This document shows, piece by piece, positions 23,640-35,603 of a stretch of 64,000 bases of DNA. The number at the start of each line of letters is the position of its first letter. The stretch's first letter is position 1. Below the pieces are notes generated by a model. It saw only the letters and a list, made by a program, of their open reading frames with translations. It ran no database searches and was not told where the DNA came from. Where the stretch lies: contig MCGO01000006.1 of assembly GCA_002104985.1 (NCBI GenBank), positions 744,001 to 808,000 on the forward strand, given 5' to 3'. The stretch is from Rhizoclosmatium globosum. Its lineage: Eukaryota > Chytridiomycota > Chytridiomycetes > Chytridiales > Chytriomycetaceae. A program made the position numbers and the translations under genes.

Positions 23640-23756
23640 AAATAGATTTGTTGAATAAATATATCTCATTTTTGTTTGCCTGAACGCGTTTTGGTTGAAA
23701 GTCAATCTTCTGAACACCACCAGTAACCATTTTTAATTGCTTCAAGAGTGCCCCAA

Positions 23757-24055
23757 TGCTCGCCAACGCTGAAGCAATACCAACCCACAAGTTCCTTAAA
23801 GGAAAGCGAATGACTGCTGTCTTCAAGTTCATTCCTGATACTTCTGAAGGTGATACTTTTAGTTTGATCTTTGATTCATGTCTGGCACCTATTGACACTC
23901 CTCATGCTTGTCTCCAATAGAGCTCTCCATCGAAGTTGGTGATGCGATTACCATTGTTGAAGTATTTGATGATGGATCATGGATGTGTGAAGGGACGAAA
24001 GAGTAACGAACAGGAAGGAGTGTTTCCTCTTGCTGTCATTGGGGTCAAGCCATGA
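23757..24055 (+). CDS. Short SH3-domain protein
   Basis: The start at 23757 reads MLANAEAIPTHKFLKGKRMT and enters an SH3 domain at VFKFIPDTSE. A GT-AG intron (about 23849-23931) brings in ELSIEVGDAITIVEVFDDGS and WMCEG. After a 1-nt insertion in a G-run near 23992, RKSNEQEGVFPLAVIGVKP completes the fold: the ALYDY-like strand, the E-GD-I turn, the conserved W and the final GVFP are all there. The protein is little more than one SH3 domain of about 75 residues, so it probably binds a Pro-rich partner. The start is uncertain and an upstream exon could have been missed. Confidence 0.65.
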
Positions 24056-24252
24056 ATTACCTGAAAGCAATAAATAACTCTGCGAATTAATTATACAGCA
24101 TAATACCCTGACGAAACACGACTTGGATGTGTAACGAAACGGCTGCTAAAATAGTTACACGCGAGTCGCCTAATTGAATGAATAAGTTGCGAACGAATAA
24201 CGCTTTCTTGAATGCTCTTCTTTCCACATTGATTCTTCTGAAACTGAAACTA

Positions 24253-25584
24253 TGCCAAGCGAGAAGACACCGTTACTGCCGCAGCCTGCAGTTTCCGCGA
24301 CGGTATTCAGTACCCTCCAAACTAAATAGAGTTCTTATGAAAATCCCTAGACTACCGTCTGGACCAGCCTAGTTTGTTGTTGGGCTCCTCCTGTTGACGA
24401 CTTCAACTCAACCACAGCCATTGACGCCCCAATCACGAAAGAACCACCTCCGCTCGTCTTTGAAATGGAACAAGTGTTAGAGGACAAGGGAACCACGTCT
24501 GAACCAAAGAGCTGGTCTATTAACGATTTTCAGTCTGCTTCCGTTCTTAGTGTGGGACATACTGATAGCGTTTATGCGCTTTGGTGTGAAGGAGATATTA
24601 TGATTACTGCGTCTAGAGACAGTAAGTCTTGTATCGCTGTGTATAGCCTCGATTAACCTAAACATAGAAACTATTCGCATGACGTCGCGTTCAACTGGCA
24701 AGCTTATTCGTGCTTTTGAGGGTCAGCATACTGGCAGTGTTTTGCATATTGATGCATCACTCGCTGACAACTTGCTTGTGAGTGGGTCGGCTGATAACAC
24801 CGTTGTATGTTGGGACTTGCAAACTGGCGCTGTTATTACCGTGATTAACACTCCAAAAGCATTACACGTCCGTCTTGTTAAGGCGATTGATGCAGAGGCG
24901 GGTTGGGAGATTGTCTCAGGGGGCATTGATGGAGTCGTGAATGTTTGGGATCTTCGAAGCGGGAATCTCAAGCTCTCGTGTGTGGGACATTCAAGGGCTG
25001 TGAATCATGTAGCTGTCAATGAGGAATATATTGTTAGTGCTGGTGGGGATACCACTTTGAAAGTTTGGGATAGACGGGATGGTCAATTGTTGAGAACTTT
25101 TGTGGGACATACCAAGGGTATTGCATGTGTCGAATTGAAAGGAAATAAGGCATTCTCTGGATCAAATGATGCGACCATAAGGGTTTGGGACATTCAAACA
25201 GGAGACTTGATTCACACGATGGAGGGACACACGAATCTCGTGAGGACTTTAAAAATTCACGGAAATACTCTCGTATCCGGCTCCTATGACACCACAGTTC
25301 GTGTTTGGGTATGTGTATTCTGGCTGTTATTGTTTGGTCTCATGTATTTGAACAGGATTTGTCCTCCTACGAATTGAAGGCAACAATGCGTGGTCACTCA
25401 AGCTGGGTATTTGACGTTTACGTGATGATGAAAAGGTGGTTAGCTGTGGTCAAGCGCGGACGAAGTGATTGAGTGGAATCGTTCTGAGTTCGTAGTTGCT
25501 TCCAACCCTCCTTTTCGTCAGGCTCTCAGCCGCGTTTCTACAGAGGAGTTCAAGCAGTTCTGTGGGCTCTGGTCAATTGAATAA
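24253..25584 (+). CDS. WD40 beta-propeller protein
   Basis: The start MPSEKTPLLPQPAVSATTTV spans a 48-nt intron (24304-24351). Introns at 24622-24667 and 25309-25355 also restore frame. After a short N-terminal extension there are seven WD-type repeats, for example SVLSVGHTDSVYALWCEGD, VCWDLQTGA, VNVWDLRSGNLKLSCVGHS, LKVWDRRDGQLLRTFVGHT, IRVWDIQTGDLIHTMEGHT and VRVW joined to DLSSYELKATMRGHSSWVFD. A break near 25450 precedes ADEVIEWNRSEFVVASNPP. There is no F-box or other catalytic module, so it is a scaffold of unknown pathway. Repeat spacing of about 40 residues resembles the Cdc4-type propeller at 33.9 kb, but the two are not obviously close paralogues. Confidence 0.8.
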
Positions 25585-25706
25585 TTGATTCTCTTAAATA
25601 GTTTTAGTGCTTTACTTTCGATTTATTTCCAGATCTATTTCTTTTTCCTTTTGTCTGTTTCTTGTTCCAGAACTCTAATCTACTTCGTAACTCTTCCTTA
25701 TCTTCC

Positions 25707-26021
25707 ATGGGCACAAAGCAGAAGCAACCGGCAAAGAAACTTCCTGCCAACATCCGAAAACGATGGAAAGCGCGGGCGTCAGAACAAGCTGAGGAAGAAG
25801 CTAAATGGGATGAGTTGGAGATTACAGAGCTTTTGGAGGAGGATGAGACAGATGCTAAGAAGAAGGCTAAGCCTAGTCAAATGTATCGAAGTGTATTGAA
25901 GGCGAAAGCTGGAAGCGGCGTGGTGAAACCTGCTCTCGAAAAGCCTATAAAGACCAATCAACCTATATCAACCACAAGTCAGACGAAACCTAAATTAAAA
26001 GGCAGCAAGAAACAGCAATAA
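25707..26021 (+). CDS. Small Lys-rich protein of unknown function
   Basis: Single exon, 104 residues, starting MGTKQKQPAKKLPANIRKRW. It has a basic N-terminus, a central acidic helix (EITELLEEDETDAKKKAK) and a Lys-rich tail (KPKLKGSKKQQ). Composition suggests a nucleolar or ribosome-biogenesis factor, but no family was recognised. The in-frame sequence upstream of the ATG is hydrophobic and unlike the rest, so the 25707 start is preferred. Confidence 0.55.
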   Translation: MGTKQKQPAKKLPANIRKRWKARASEQAEEEAKWDELEITELLEEDETDAKKKAKPSQMYRSVLKAKAGSGVVKPALEKPIKTNQPISTTSQTKPKLKGSKKQQ

Positions 26022-26293
26022 AATTCATAATAATATTAGCGCTTAGCCTATAGCCTAACACAGCTTGACCTAATTCGTGTTGTTCCGTATTCAAGCCTTC
26101 AAACCTGCAAGATATCTAGCCACTCAGTATATATTACCAGAATAGTTTTCCTGTCTCTTTCCAGGTTATCTACAAACATGTCAAACGCGTCATTACTTTC
26201 CGAAGAACTGCTCTTCAATCCACGAAAAACCTGGATGACACATTGTAACGAAGGAGCATCCAAATTGCGTTCTCCCCAAAACCTCATCCCCAA

Positions 26294-28250
26294 ATGTTGT
26301 GGCTTGTGACCCTCATCTCTGTTATCAACGCGGCTGCCGCGCTTTTGCCTCAATTGAAGACCGACGGTCCATACTTTGTCGAGAAGGATACTGGCCGCGT
26401 TGTTCTCTTGCGTGGAGTTAATATGGCAACCAAGGTGGGTGGTCTAACCTTCAATTTCTGACCCATTTGTTCAGTTCATTTGTAACAACTGTATTAACAG
26501 GTGCCGGACTTCCACATTTACAACTCTCCCGAAGTGATCAAACCTCTTGTTGACCAAGGCTTCAATGTGGTTCGCCTTGCATTCATTTGGGAGGCGTTTG
26601 AGCCACTCCAGGATCAGTTCAATTCAATTTACTTGGATGAATACAAGGCTATGATTGGAGCACTTGCGGATAATGATATTTACACTCTTGTTGACATTCA
26701 TCAGGATGGATGGTCTCGCTGGAGTAATGGTGGTTGTGGAGAAGGTTGGATCAATATTGCTCAGTTATCGTTATTGAACTGTTATGCTAGGTTTCCCCGC
26801 TTGGACTGTGCCAGAGGGCTTGAAAGTCGAGCCTGTTGACCAGAAAAACGCTGAGAGTGTTATTATGAAGCAGTGTATGGCATGGGGACTTCGGCTCCAG
26901 AGGATATTTGAACGCGACGGATGCCAACAGTGAGCCCATTTTGTACAGCGACATTCTGTCTTCGGTTTCTGTTACTCGTATTGCTTCTTGAATATGGTTG
27001 CGGAGCTTGGAAAGGGCTTGGAAGGTGTCAACGGAATTGTTGGATTCGATCTGTGTGAGTACTCATCTGCCATAGAGGGTTTCTCAATACTAAATCATGT
27101 AAAGTTAATGAGCCTGTTTCCATGAACGCAGAGTTCCATGCCGACATTATTAAAACTCTCAAAGAAAACGGACATGAAGACTCAATTTTCTTCGTTGAGC
27201 CATCAATGGAGGCTACGGACACCATCATTCCATCAGCATACGCCGATCAAATTGTTTACGCGCCTCATTACTTCCCATCAAACTCTGTCTTTGACCAGCT
27301 CTTTGGCCAACTCGACTATTTAATCAACTACAACATCAAGAACTCGGCAAACGAGTTCCTTGTCAGTCCAAGTAACCAACTCCAAGAATCCATCGAATTC
27401 AGAATGGGTATCGTGAAGTTCCTACTCAAGTATGTTTCAAAGGGCCATCCCAACATTGAATCAGCCATCGACACCATTTTCCAAGTTGGAAAGCGATTGC
27501 ACACAGGGTTCCACGAGTTCTTGGTTTCGCACAACATTTCAAGCGCCTCCACGGTCAAGGCCGAGCTGATTGGTCTGCAGACTGGCTTTGTGGGGTTCAA
27601 GGCGTTGTTGAAAACTGTGATGCCAGAAGTCAAGATCAACGTAACAACGGACATTCAAGGTAAATTGACTCCTGAAGTGCTGGATGCACGCGTACCTCTC
27701 TTCCTCGGCGAGTTTGGGGTGTCACGTCATGCACAGTTCATTCACGCCAAGGAATACTTGCTCAAGGTTGGAGACGAAATGGATGCACGTTTTGCTGGAT
27801 ACGCACAATGGACTTACGCGCCGCAATGGACGGAGGAATTGAGAGACGGATGGGATTTGGAGGACTTTAGTATCATGAACCCTACGACTGGGTTTTCTTT
27901 CAATGATAACTTTATCGCATACCGTCCGTACCCGAAGGCGACTGCTGGTATTCCTGTGCAGTTGAGAGTCGAAATGGAGCCTGTTGTAAAGTTGGCTTAT
28001 TCTTTTGTTGCGAAGGAGGCTGGTGAGACTGTCATTTCGTTTAACAGACGCGGTGCTTGTGGTGAGAATGGAGTTGTTCGTGTCGAAGCTGTTGGTGTTT
28101 TATGTCAGGGGAATGAGGCCGAGACAGAGATTCGTTGTTATGCTGACGCGTCCACTTTGGTATCTGGTGGAGTTGCCTCGATTGCAGCTTCTTGTTAGTG
28201 TTGCTTTTGTTTCGGTTTTAGTTCTCATTACTTCGATTTTGCCTCATTGA
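26294..28250 (+). CDS. GH5 endoglycoceramidase-like secreted glycosidase
   Basis: Family relatives release the glycan from glycosphingolipids. A signal peptide (MLWLVTLISVINAAAALLP) precedes YFVEKDTGRVVLLRGVNMAT. Introns at 26435-26500, 26745-26790 and 27055-27104 give VPDFHIYNSPEV, GCGEGFPAWTVPEG and FDLFNEPVSMNAEFH. FNEP holds the acid/base Glu and PLFLGEFGVSRHAQF the nucleophile Glu; DIHQDGWSRW is also typical. Frame breaks lie in 26850-27000. Near 28190 the open frame stops after ASIAASC, but a 1-nt shift opens a hydrophobic tail (LLVSVAFVSVLVLITSILPH) to 28250, which would be a GPI signal or membrane anchor. Substrate specificity is inferred from the family. Confidence 0.85.
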
Positions 28251-28269
28251 TTTCGTTTCCTTTTCAAAA

Positions 28270-29261
28270 ATGAAGCCCACTAAATTTCATTTGCCTACTA
28301 TTGGCACCATTCTTGGTTTGACGGTACTATACTTCATGTTTGCGTCAGAGTCTGGAAGGGGCCTGTGAGTTTGCTACGATGCCAGGACTATGTTTCTCAT
28401 TTGAATAGAGTAACAGTCACAAACAAACCATCATCAATCCAGGGTTATGACCCCAAGTTTAAACTATGACCAATTCATTCTCCTTGGAGATTCACTCACC
28501 GAAGTATGTCCCGAGTTGATTGTACTCTGAATCTAATGGATGCGCAGAAAGGTGCAAACAGACCTGACGGCTGGGGTCTTCTCATGGTCCAAGAATACTC
28601 TCGCAAAGCCAATATTGTTGTTCGAGGATTTGGCTCCTTCAACACGTACTGGCTCAAATTCGCTGTTGAACCACTTCTCCGCGATTTACCAGCCCATCGA
28701 ATCAAACTCATCACACTTATGATTGGAACGAATGATTTCCGCGATGAGCCTTATCATGTTCCTTTAAACATGAATTTCCAGTTCTTACAGGATATTGTGC
28801 GGAACTTACATGAATTGGCTCCTCACGCTCATATTCTGGTGCTTACACCTCCACCAGTTTGTAAAGCAAAAGGAGATGTATTCGTGGAACGTTCAAAAGA
28901 GTACCGCGACTCTTCCTTGAATGCCATAAAAGTTGTCAAAGCAAATTCGACTGAGGAATGGACGTCAACACAGCTTTCATCGTTGAATACGTGGGATGTA
29001 TTTATTCCAAACAAGGAATATGAGAAACCAGACTTTGATCCGTTGACTGTGAAGCCGTATTTCGAAGACGACGTCCATTTTAGTCCTGCGGGACAAAAGA
29101 AACTGTTTGACGGTGTTGTCGCAGAAATTGAAAAGATTTGGCCTCACCTTGCAGCAAAGAACATGAAGTACGTTGTTGTGGATGCGGACAAGAATCCTGG
29201 ACCTGCTGCACGACTTGGCGATGATGAAGCTGTGAAGAAATGGTTATTTGGGAAACATTGA
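28270..29261 (+). CDS. SGNH/GDSL hydrolase (IAH1-like) with N-terminal membrane anchor
   Basis: The start MKPTKFHLPTIGTILGLTVL continues LYFMFASESG, a single signal-anchor helix. Introns near 28364-28410 and 28504-28547 lead into the hydrolase. The four SGNH blocks are present: FILLGDSLTE (nucleophile Ser), VVRGFGSFNTYW (Gly), TLMIGTNDF (Asn) and DDVHFSPAGQKKL (Asp and His). The closest type is isoamyl-acetate-hydrolysing esterase, which is normally soluble, so the anchor is unusual. A 1-nt break near 28445 separates the anchor exon from MTPSLNYDQFILLGDS; a shorter soluble product starting at that Met is the alternative. Confidence 0.8.
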
Positions 29262-29356
29262 TTTAAACTGTTGGACAAGGTAATAAAAGGACAGATAACA
29301 TATATTCCAAATGATGATAAAAAAATGTGAAGCAAAGGAGAATGTGGTTAACTGAA

Positions 29357-31144
29357 TCAACGAATGTTGTACATATTTTCCTCAACAGCACCTTGACGAA
29401 TAAACGCATTCTGTACGCCAATCAAACCTCTTGAGTTCAAGTAGTATTTGTACAAGAACGAGTGACGGTCGATTTCCTTCAACCATTGCTCAAAGCTGAT
29501 GAGGGAAAAAAAGGAGTCAGCTACGTCACCTCAAAACCACGAAAATAAATACTCAACTGCAACTCCTCTCTTTCCTCCAAAAACACGCGCTCATGCACTT
29601 CAGTCTTTCTGAATCCTTCCACCTTTGACTTCTCATCATCAAAGTTAATCGCAAACTCTGGTGCAACGTTTTGGTTGTACAAAGCGTACCCAGGCTGGTG
29701 GAAGATCAAACCAGAGGCGGGGGCATCTGGGATCTCAATCTTTCCGACTCCAAACGAGTTTGCAATCAGGGAGCGAGGAGTGTTTGTACGAATTACGAGA
29801 ATCAGGAGGGCCATCATTCGACGGAATTGGAAACGGGCGAGGGCTTTTGATTGGATCTTGATGCGGATCCATTCCATTCCTGAGTGGATTTCGGGGCTTC
29901 CGGACTGGTGTAGGGAGTGGTTAGAGACTGGTTGATTTTTCAGGTTACGGGAAACGGGGCTTACCTCGATGTTGATGATTCTCATGAAGCATCTTTGATC
30001 ATCTGGGTCGGCACCTGGCACGTAGTTGTGCCAGTTGTGAGTTCCACGGTAAATGGCGACGATGGTACGGATCATGTCAAGTTGCTCTTCAGTCATTCTG
30101 TAGTTTCTCAATTGGTCCACGTTGCGAGAAGGCAATGGAATAGGGTCAAAGAACTGAGGAGACGCGTCTTGGTTGACGGATTCGACGATGGAATCAGTGG
30201 TTGGGATGAGTTGGTCGATGGATTCTTGATCTGTGCGTTGGAGAGACTTTCTACGGAGAGAAGAGAAGAAGGAGGGGCGTTCGGTTGTTGGGGTTGTTGG
30301 GTTTGAGTCGAGAATAACTGAGTTTCTGCCAGCAGAACGGCCTCGGGAAGCCGAGCGGCCGTTACGGGAACGAGAGCGACCAAGACGCTTGAGAGTAGTA
30401 AAGAGAGAACCTTCTCCGCTGCGGTCAACTTCTGGGTCAGCATCAGGGTACCTAAATTGAAAAGTTTCATTTAGAGTGAGGTTTTGTGGGGAAGATCCAA
30501 GAATACGCATTACATGTTGTCCAAGTCTTCTTTTGACACAGTTTCATGGACGTAGTCGTATCCAGCCTCAGCCTGTGGGGCAAGGAAGGCGTATGACTGT
30601 TTCAACTCCGGATTAGCACGAAGTGGAACCCAATCAAGCAGCCAAAGGTACATACAGGAATCAAGTATTCATAAGTTCTAGTTTCACAGGAACGTCTGGC
30701 AGAGAAGCCTTCGCCAGTTGGGTTCACAATCTTGAAGACCTTGATTGACGCAGGAAGGATCGCATTCATGGCATCGACTGACGGAACTTTGATGTTTTCA
30801 TCGACAATTTCGACGGAGAGGACTTGGCGGGCAGCGTGTTCACCCTCTTCGGTTGTGGCAGCACGGGAGATGTTGATCATCTGAACCAGGTTATTAGGGT
30901 ATTAGGGAGGCAGTGTAGGGTGCTGGAGGTGGCAGATGCTTACAGTGACACTGTCAGTACCCGCAGACTTGCCAGTGAGAGTGGCAAGGGCCGAGAGAAG
31001 AATGGACTCAATTGACTTGTCTCCTTTGGCTCTAATACACCCTTATTATCAGCATTCACCCCTTTTCCCTTTGAAGTTATGCTACCTTTCAAGTCCGGCA
31101 AAGTTGCTTCCATTGTATCCAAAGAGAATTGCGATTGAGACCAT
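29357..31144 (-). CDS. TruA/Pus1-family pseudouridine synthase-like protein with altered catalytic loop
   Basis: The start MVSIAILFGYNGSNFAGLE is the first strand of the TruA fold. Exons then give GDKSIESILLSALATLTGKS, INISRAATTEEGEHAARQVL, EGFSARRSCETRTYEYLIPV, YRGTHNWHNYVPGADPDDQR and LARFQFRRMMALLILVIRTN, all in Pus1 order. In active enzymes the loop reads RTDKGVHA with a catalytic Asp; here it is TTEEGEHA, with Glu (codon at 30848-30850). An insert of over 100 residues, Arg/Ser-rich (RLGRSRSRNGRSASRGRSAG), separates the two halves. The last exon ends AVEENMYNIR at 29357, after a frame mismatch near 29530. It may be an inactive paralogue or RNA-binding protein. Confidence 0.82.
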
Positions 31145-31562
31145 TGCGTGTGATTGATTGCTGTTTGCAACGTCTTTTTGGGTGAAACGAACTCCAACTC
31201 TGTTTCATCATTGAGCCACTTCTCCCCACAGACCAAAGTGAAACATGTTCTACTATTCATACGTATTCAATTATTGTTGATTTTATGTTATTAACGAGAG
31301 TTTCGCTTTCAAATGTATTTCGACTAATGTTCTGACCTATAACTTCCATATGCCTCTATATAATTTAGGTTAGATGATTAAATAGTTGATAAGATTGAGA
31401 AGTGTATATTTTTACCCCGGATTAGTTTGTCTCTTTCTCCTGTCCAAAAACAGAACCAAAGACTCTTCGCTGCGCATCACCCAAAGCCAATCCAAGCAGC
31501 TTCAGCCCAACCTAATCCACCATCGAATATACCAAAGTATTATATCGTATTACACACAATAG
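31145..31562. other. Divergent promoter region
   Basis: About 420 bp between the Pus1-like and Cdc4-like genes; an open frame from 31427 enters the Cdc4-like gene in a frame different from the one supported by splicing. TATA-like strings lie near 31360 and 31540. Confidence 0.4.
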
Positions 31563-34500
31563 ATGCACGGGAATCCCTCCCCCACAGAGCCAAAGGGTAC
31601 GCTGACTTTGACACCTCCACCTAGTATTAACCCTTCCCCTGTCACAACAGCCTCTGTCCGAGCAGCCCAGTTTGCTCTTGCTCCCCACTCAGTAACTACG
31701 GTACTCCATCTCTCTCTGCTTCTCTTAGGCAAACACTAAATAACCATTAAAGACGGTCGTAACCACAACTACCACCAAAATCACTGAATTCCCACCGCTT
31801 CTGCTTGGCTCATCCTCATCGTCATCGTCGTTACCTACTATCCCTTCACTCAAGAATCTTCGCTCGCTTAATGTTGCCGAGTTCCCCCTTGCAAATACCC
31901 CAACGCCCCCGGCTCTCAAGAAGTTCTGTTTTGATCTTAACGGAGTTCCAACGAGACTGACTGAGCTGGATTTGTATGAGGAGATATGGTTAAGGTGGGA
32001 TTCATGCTTAGTGATATGAATTGGAGACTGATGTGATGTCTTATTCAGCTTAATTCCTCGAAACCAAAACCGGATTCAGTATTGAGCCGATCAGACGCTC
32101 TTCATCATCTTCAGCATCATACCAACAGCCTTCCATCCGTGCATTTAGCCCCATTGGGAACAAATCAAATACAAACATCCCCAATCAAAAATACCAGAAA
32201 ACGAGACCATCGTGGAGCTGCTTTCGTTAATCCACAAGCTACCGAGCATGAAACCGATGGACTCCACTCATCGGTTCCCCCAACGCCATTCCCGGACCCC
32301 AGCATCCCCCTGGTCACGACAGGAATGCTCCCACCTATTATCACAACAGCAACTACCACTATTGTGGCGGGCAACAGCGTCGATTCTCCTTCATCTGTTA
32401 TCCATAACACTCTCGAACAAATCTTGGATGAACAACCGCCCAATCTCCCCAGCCCCACAATGTCGCCAACATTGACAACCCCTCCTCTCAATGCATTCTT
32501 CATTCCTACTGTTTCAGCTCCTCCAGCTGGTCCAAGCACTCGAAATGCTGGAGCCACGTCTCCCGTTTCACGAACCAGCAACACCCGGAGAGACCACACC
32601 AATAACCTCTCGCTTACACCTTCCCCGACATTGCGACACCATCAAATCCCACCACACCTCACATCCATCCCGCAAATCATATCCACGTTTGACAACCTTC
32701 CAACACCGTTGCAAAGCTACCTTCTTCTCCACCTTCTACGTCGTTGCCCGTCTAAAACTCTCCAGTTTGTAAGCACGTTGATTCTGCCGGCTTTGAAGCA
32801 AGACTTTCTTGGTGATTTGCCAGCAGAGTTGGCGTACCAAATCCTTGGGCATCTGGACGTCAGGACTCTTGGCAGAGTTGCTGTGGTTTGTAAACGATGG
32901 AAGATGTTGTTGATGGACCTGGTGCGTTTGCTCTCTCGTTTCTTTGTCAGTATAGTTTTAATTGATCCCCCACATTGTTTAACTACATAGGTGCTGCGGT
33001 CGCTGTTTGGAAAGGGCGATTGGTTTCAGAAGGATGGTGGAGTGACCATGATGTTCGTGGAGTATTGGAACGGTGGGTAATGTGGAGACGTGCCAAAAAA
33101 GTAGGGAAGGATAATGCTGCGAAGAAAGATGTGGCTGAAAAGGCCGTTGAGACATCTGCTTCAGCTCGTGTTTTGATGAAGAAGAGTGGAGAGAGTTTGA
33201 ATAGCTGTAGCACGTTTGTAGGTGGTGATGATGTTGGAAGTAGTAGTGGTGTTGGGCTTGGAGTTTTTCCTGCAAGTCGGGGGAGCTTAAGAACGATTGT
33301 TGATGATATAGACGAAGACGAGGAGAAAGAAGACGATGAGAAAGAGGATGGAATGAGTGACGTGAGCTATGAGTTTGAGGAGGATGAGGAAGAAGACTTC
33401 TTTGATGCTGAAGTTGGTCCAGACGGTAACGTCATGGAAGATGATGGTGGAGACGAGTTTTTGGAATTGTTTGCTGCAGCTCATTCGGACGCATCGTTGA
33501 CGTTGGACACTGCTCGATGGATCCAAGCGTTGGATGAGTTTGCGACTGGAATAGCATCAACCGATAGTACTTCAATGTACGGAAACGCTCAGAACAGTGC
33601 GTTCCGTCGTGACGGTGGAGGCTCTCTTCGACGTGGTCTCCGTATCTCCCGTGTTCGTTCTCGTCTGCGAAAGTTTATTGAAGGACGAACCAAGTCCGAG
33701 TTGAATCAACTTGCGCTCCAGATTCCAAACTTGTACAAGAGCATGTATCGACGTCATCACATTATTCGACGAAACTGGTCTCGTGGGTCGTTTCAAACGA
33801 TTGACTTCCCAGGACATGGGAGTCATGTTGTTACTTGTTTGCAGTTTGATTCGGACAAGATTGTTTCTGGGTTCGTTTTGTCAGCTTTTTCTCCTTAAAT
33901 GCTAATTTTTCCCCCACAAAGGTCTGATGATCAAAGTATACATATTTATGATACCAAGACGGGACGCATTCGTCGAAAATTGAATGGACACGATGGAGGC
34001 GTGTGGGCTTTACAGTATTGGGGTGATGCGTTGGTTTCTGGTTCCACAGACCGAAGTGTTCGTGTGTGGGATATGGATACTGGTCACTGCACACATTTAT
34101 TTGAAGGTCATACATCGACTGTGCGATGTTTGATGATTATTCCACCATCTCCAGCTACTGTGAATCCGTTTGGTCCAAATACTGGTGCCGCCGCCACTGT
34201 AATGGAGCCGTCTGTTCCCCTTGTCGTGACTGGATCTCGAGATGCTACTTTGAGAGTGTGGCGATTACCAAACCCCAAAACTGACAAGTTCCATGTTCCT
34301 CCTAATGGCCTCGGTGTTGTCCATACTCATGAGGATGACCCCAATAATACATATGACAAGGAACCGAATCCATACTTTATGCATGTTCTCACTGGGCATA
34401 CGAATAGCGTTAGAGCTATTGCTGGACATGGAAGAGTCCTCGTCAGTGGAAGTTATGATTGTACCGTAAGAGTTTGGGACTTGATTACGGGTGAGAGCAT

Positions 34501-35603
34501 ACACACGTTCCGCGGACACCGTGAAAAAGTGTATAGTGTCGGATATAGTCATGAATTGGCGCGTGCTGTAAGTGGAAGCTTAGACGCAAGTGTCAAAGTG
34601 TGGTGTACGCGAACTGGTGTTTTACTTCATAACCTGGAGGGACATACTTCTCTCGTTGGGCTTTTGGAGTTGAGTCCTGAGTACCTTGTGAGTGCAGCAG
34701 CAGACCAGAGTCTAAGGATTTGGGAACCAAAAAGTGGTGCTTGTTTGGCGCATTTGCATGGCCATCCAGCTGCAATTACTGTTTCCATCACGATGCGAGG
34801 TTGAATCGAGTCGTTTCTGGAAGTGATGGTGGTGTCAAGTTATGGGAGTTGTCTAGTGCGAATGGAGGTGGTGGAAGTGGAGTAGGAGTTGGTCCAGGGT
34901 TTGAGTTCCGACAGGGACCAAATGGGCCTGAGCCGGTCTATGGGCGGTTTACGAGGGATCTTGTTTCGGAGTTGCTGGGGTGTGGAGAGTGAGGATGGAC
35001 GAGCGTCGTCTTGTGGCTGCTATTTCGAAGGAGGGTGGAAGCACTTACTTCCAGGTATTAGATTTTGGAGAAAATGTTGAGCATGGAGCTGTGATATCCG
35101 CGCCTGGGGATGGAGGAGAATGGATGGGTGAAGATGATGAGGATGACGAGGAAGATGATGAAGAGGATGACGGGCATGGTGACGATGAGGGATCTGATGG
35201 AGAAGATCATGAAGATGATGATGAAGGAGCCGATGATGACGGCGGTGACGATGATCCGATGCCACCTTATGGATCAAATGAGTCGCTACCACCTTTAGCT
35301 CCACCTGGTGGTCCGGTCTTGCCTCCGCTTCCTGACTTCTTCACTGCAAATCATCAAAACAATCAGCAGCATTCAATGTCTGTTGGAATTGATGGAAATG
35401 AATTGAGGAATCAACTCACGAGACACCTGCAAAACACGGCAGGCACTAGAAGTCAAATTCTGACTTCTGCTTTTCAAGAAGTACATGGCGGATCTTCGTC
35501 TTCTTCTTCGTCGACGTCTTTGTTGAACCGGCGTCGTGGTGCAGATGTATCCATCAATATTTCAGTTGGAGGCTCATCTAGTTCGTCAACAACCCATCAT
35601 TAG
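31563..35603 (+). CDS. Cdc4/Fbw7/Pop1-type F-box WD40 substrate receptor of SCF ubiquitin ligase
   Basis: The frame from MHGNPSPTEPKGTLTLTPPP passes through an intron (31701-31752) to TVVTTTTTKITEFPPLLLGS. After a long Ser/Thr/Pro region comes the dimerisation helix (LPTPLQSYLLLHLLRRCPSK), the F-box (DFLGDLPAELAYQILGHLDV, then RVAVVCKRWKMLL) and a very acidic stretch of about 60 residues (nt 33300-33470). Eight WD-type units follow (IHIYDTKTGRIRRKLNGHDG, VRVWDMDTGHCTHLFEGHTS, VRVWDLITGESIHTFRGHRE and others). A Gly-rich then strongly acidic tail (EDDEDDEEDDEEDDGHGDDE) and poly-Ser end the protein. Several introns and 1-nt breaks (near 32060, 33000, 33870, 34800) occur. The order D-domain, F-box, WD40 identifies the class; phosphodegron substrates are unknown. 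Confidence 0.85.
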
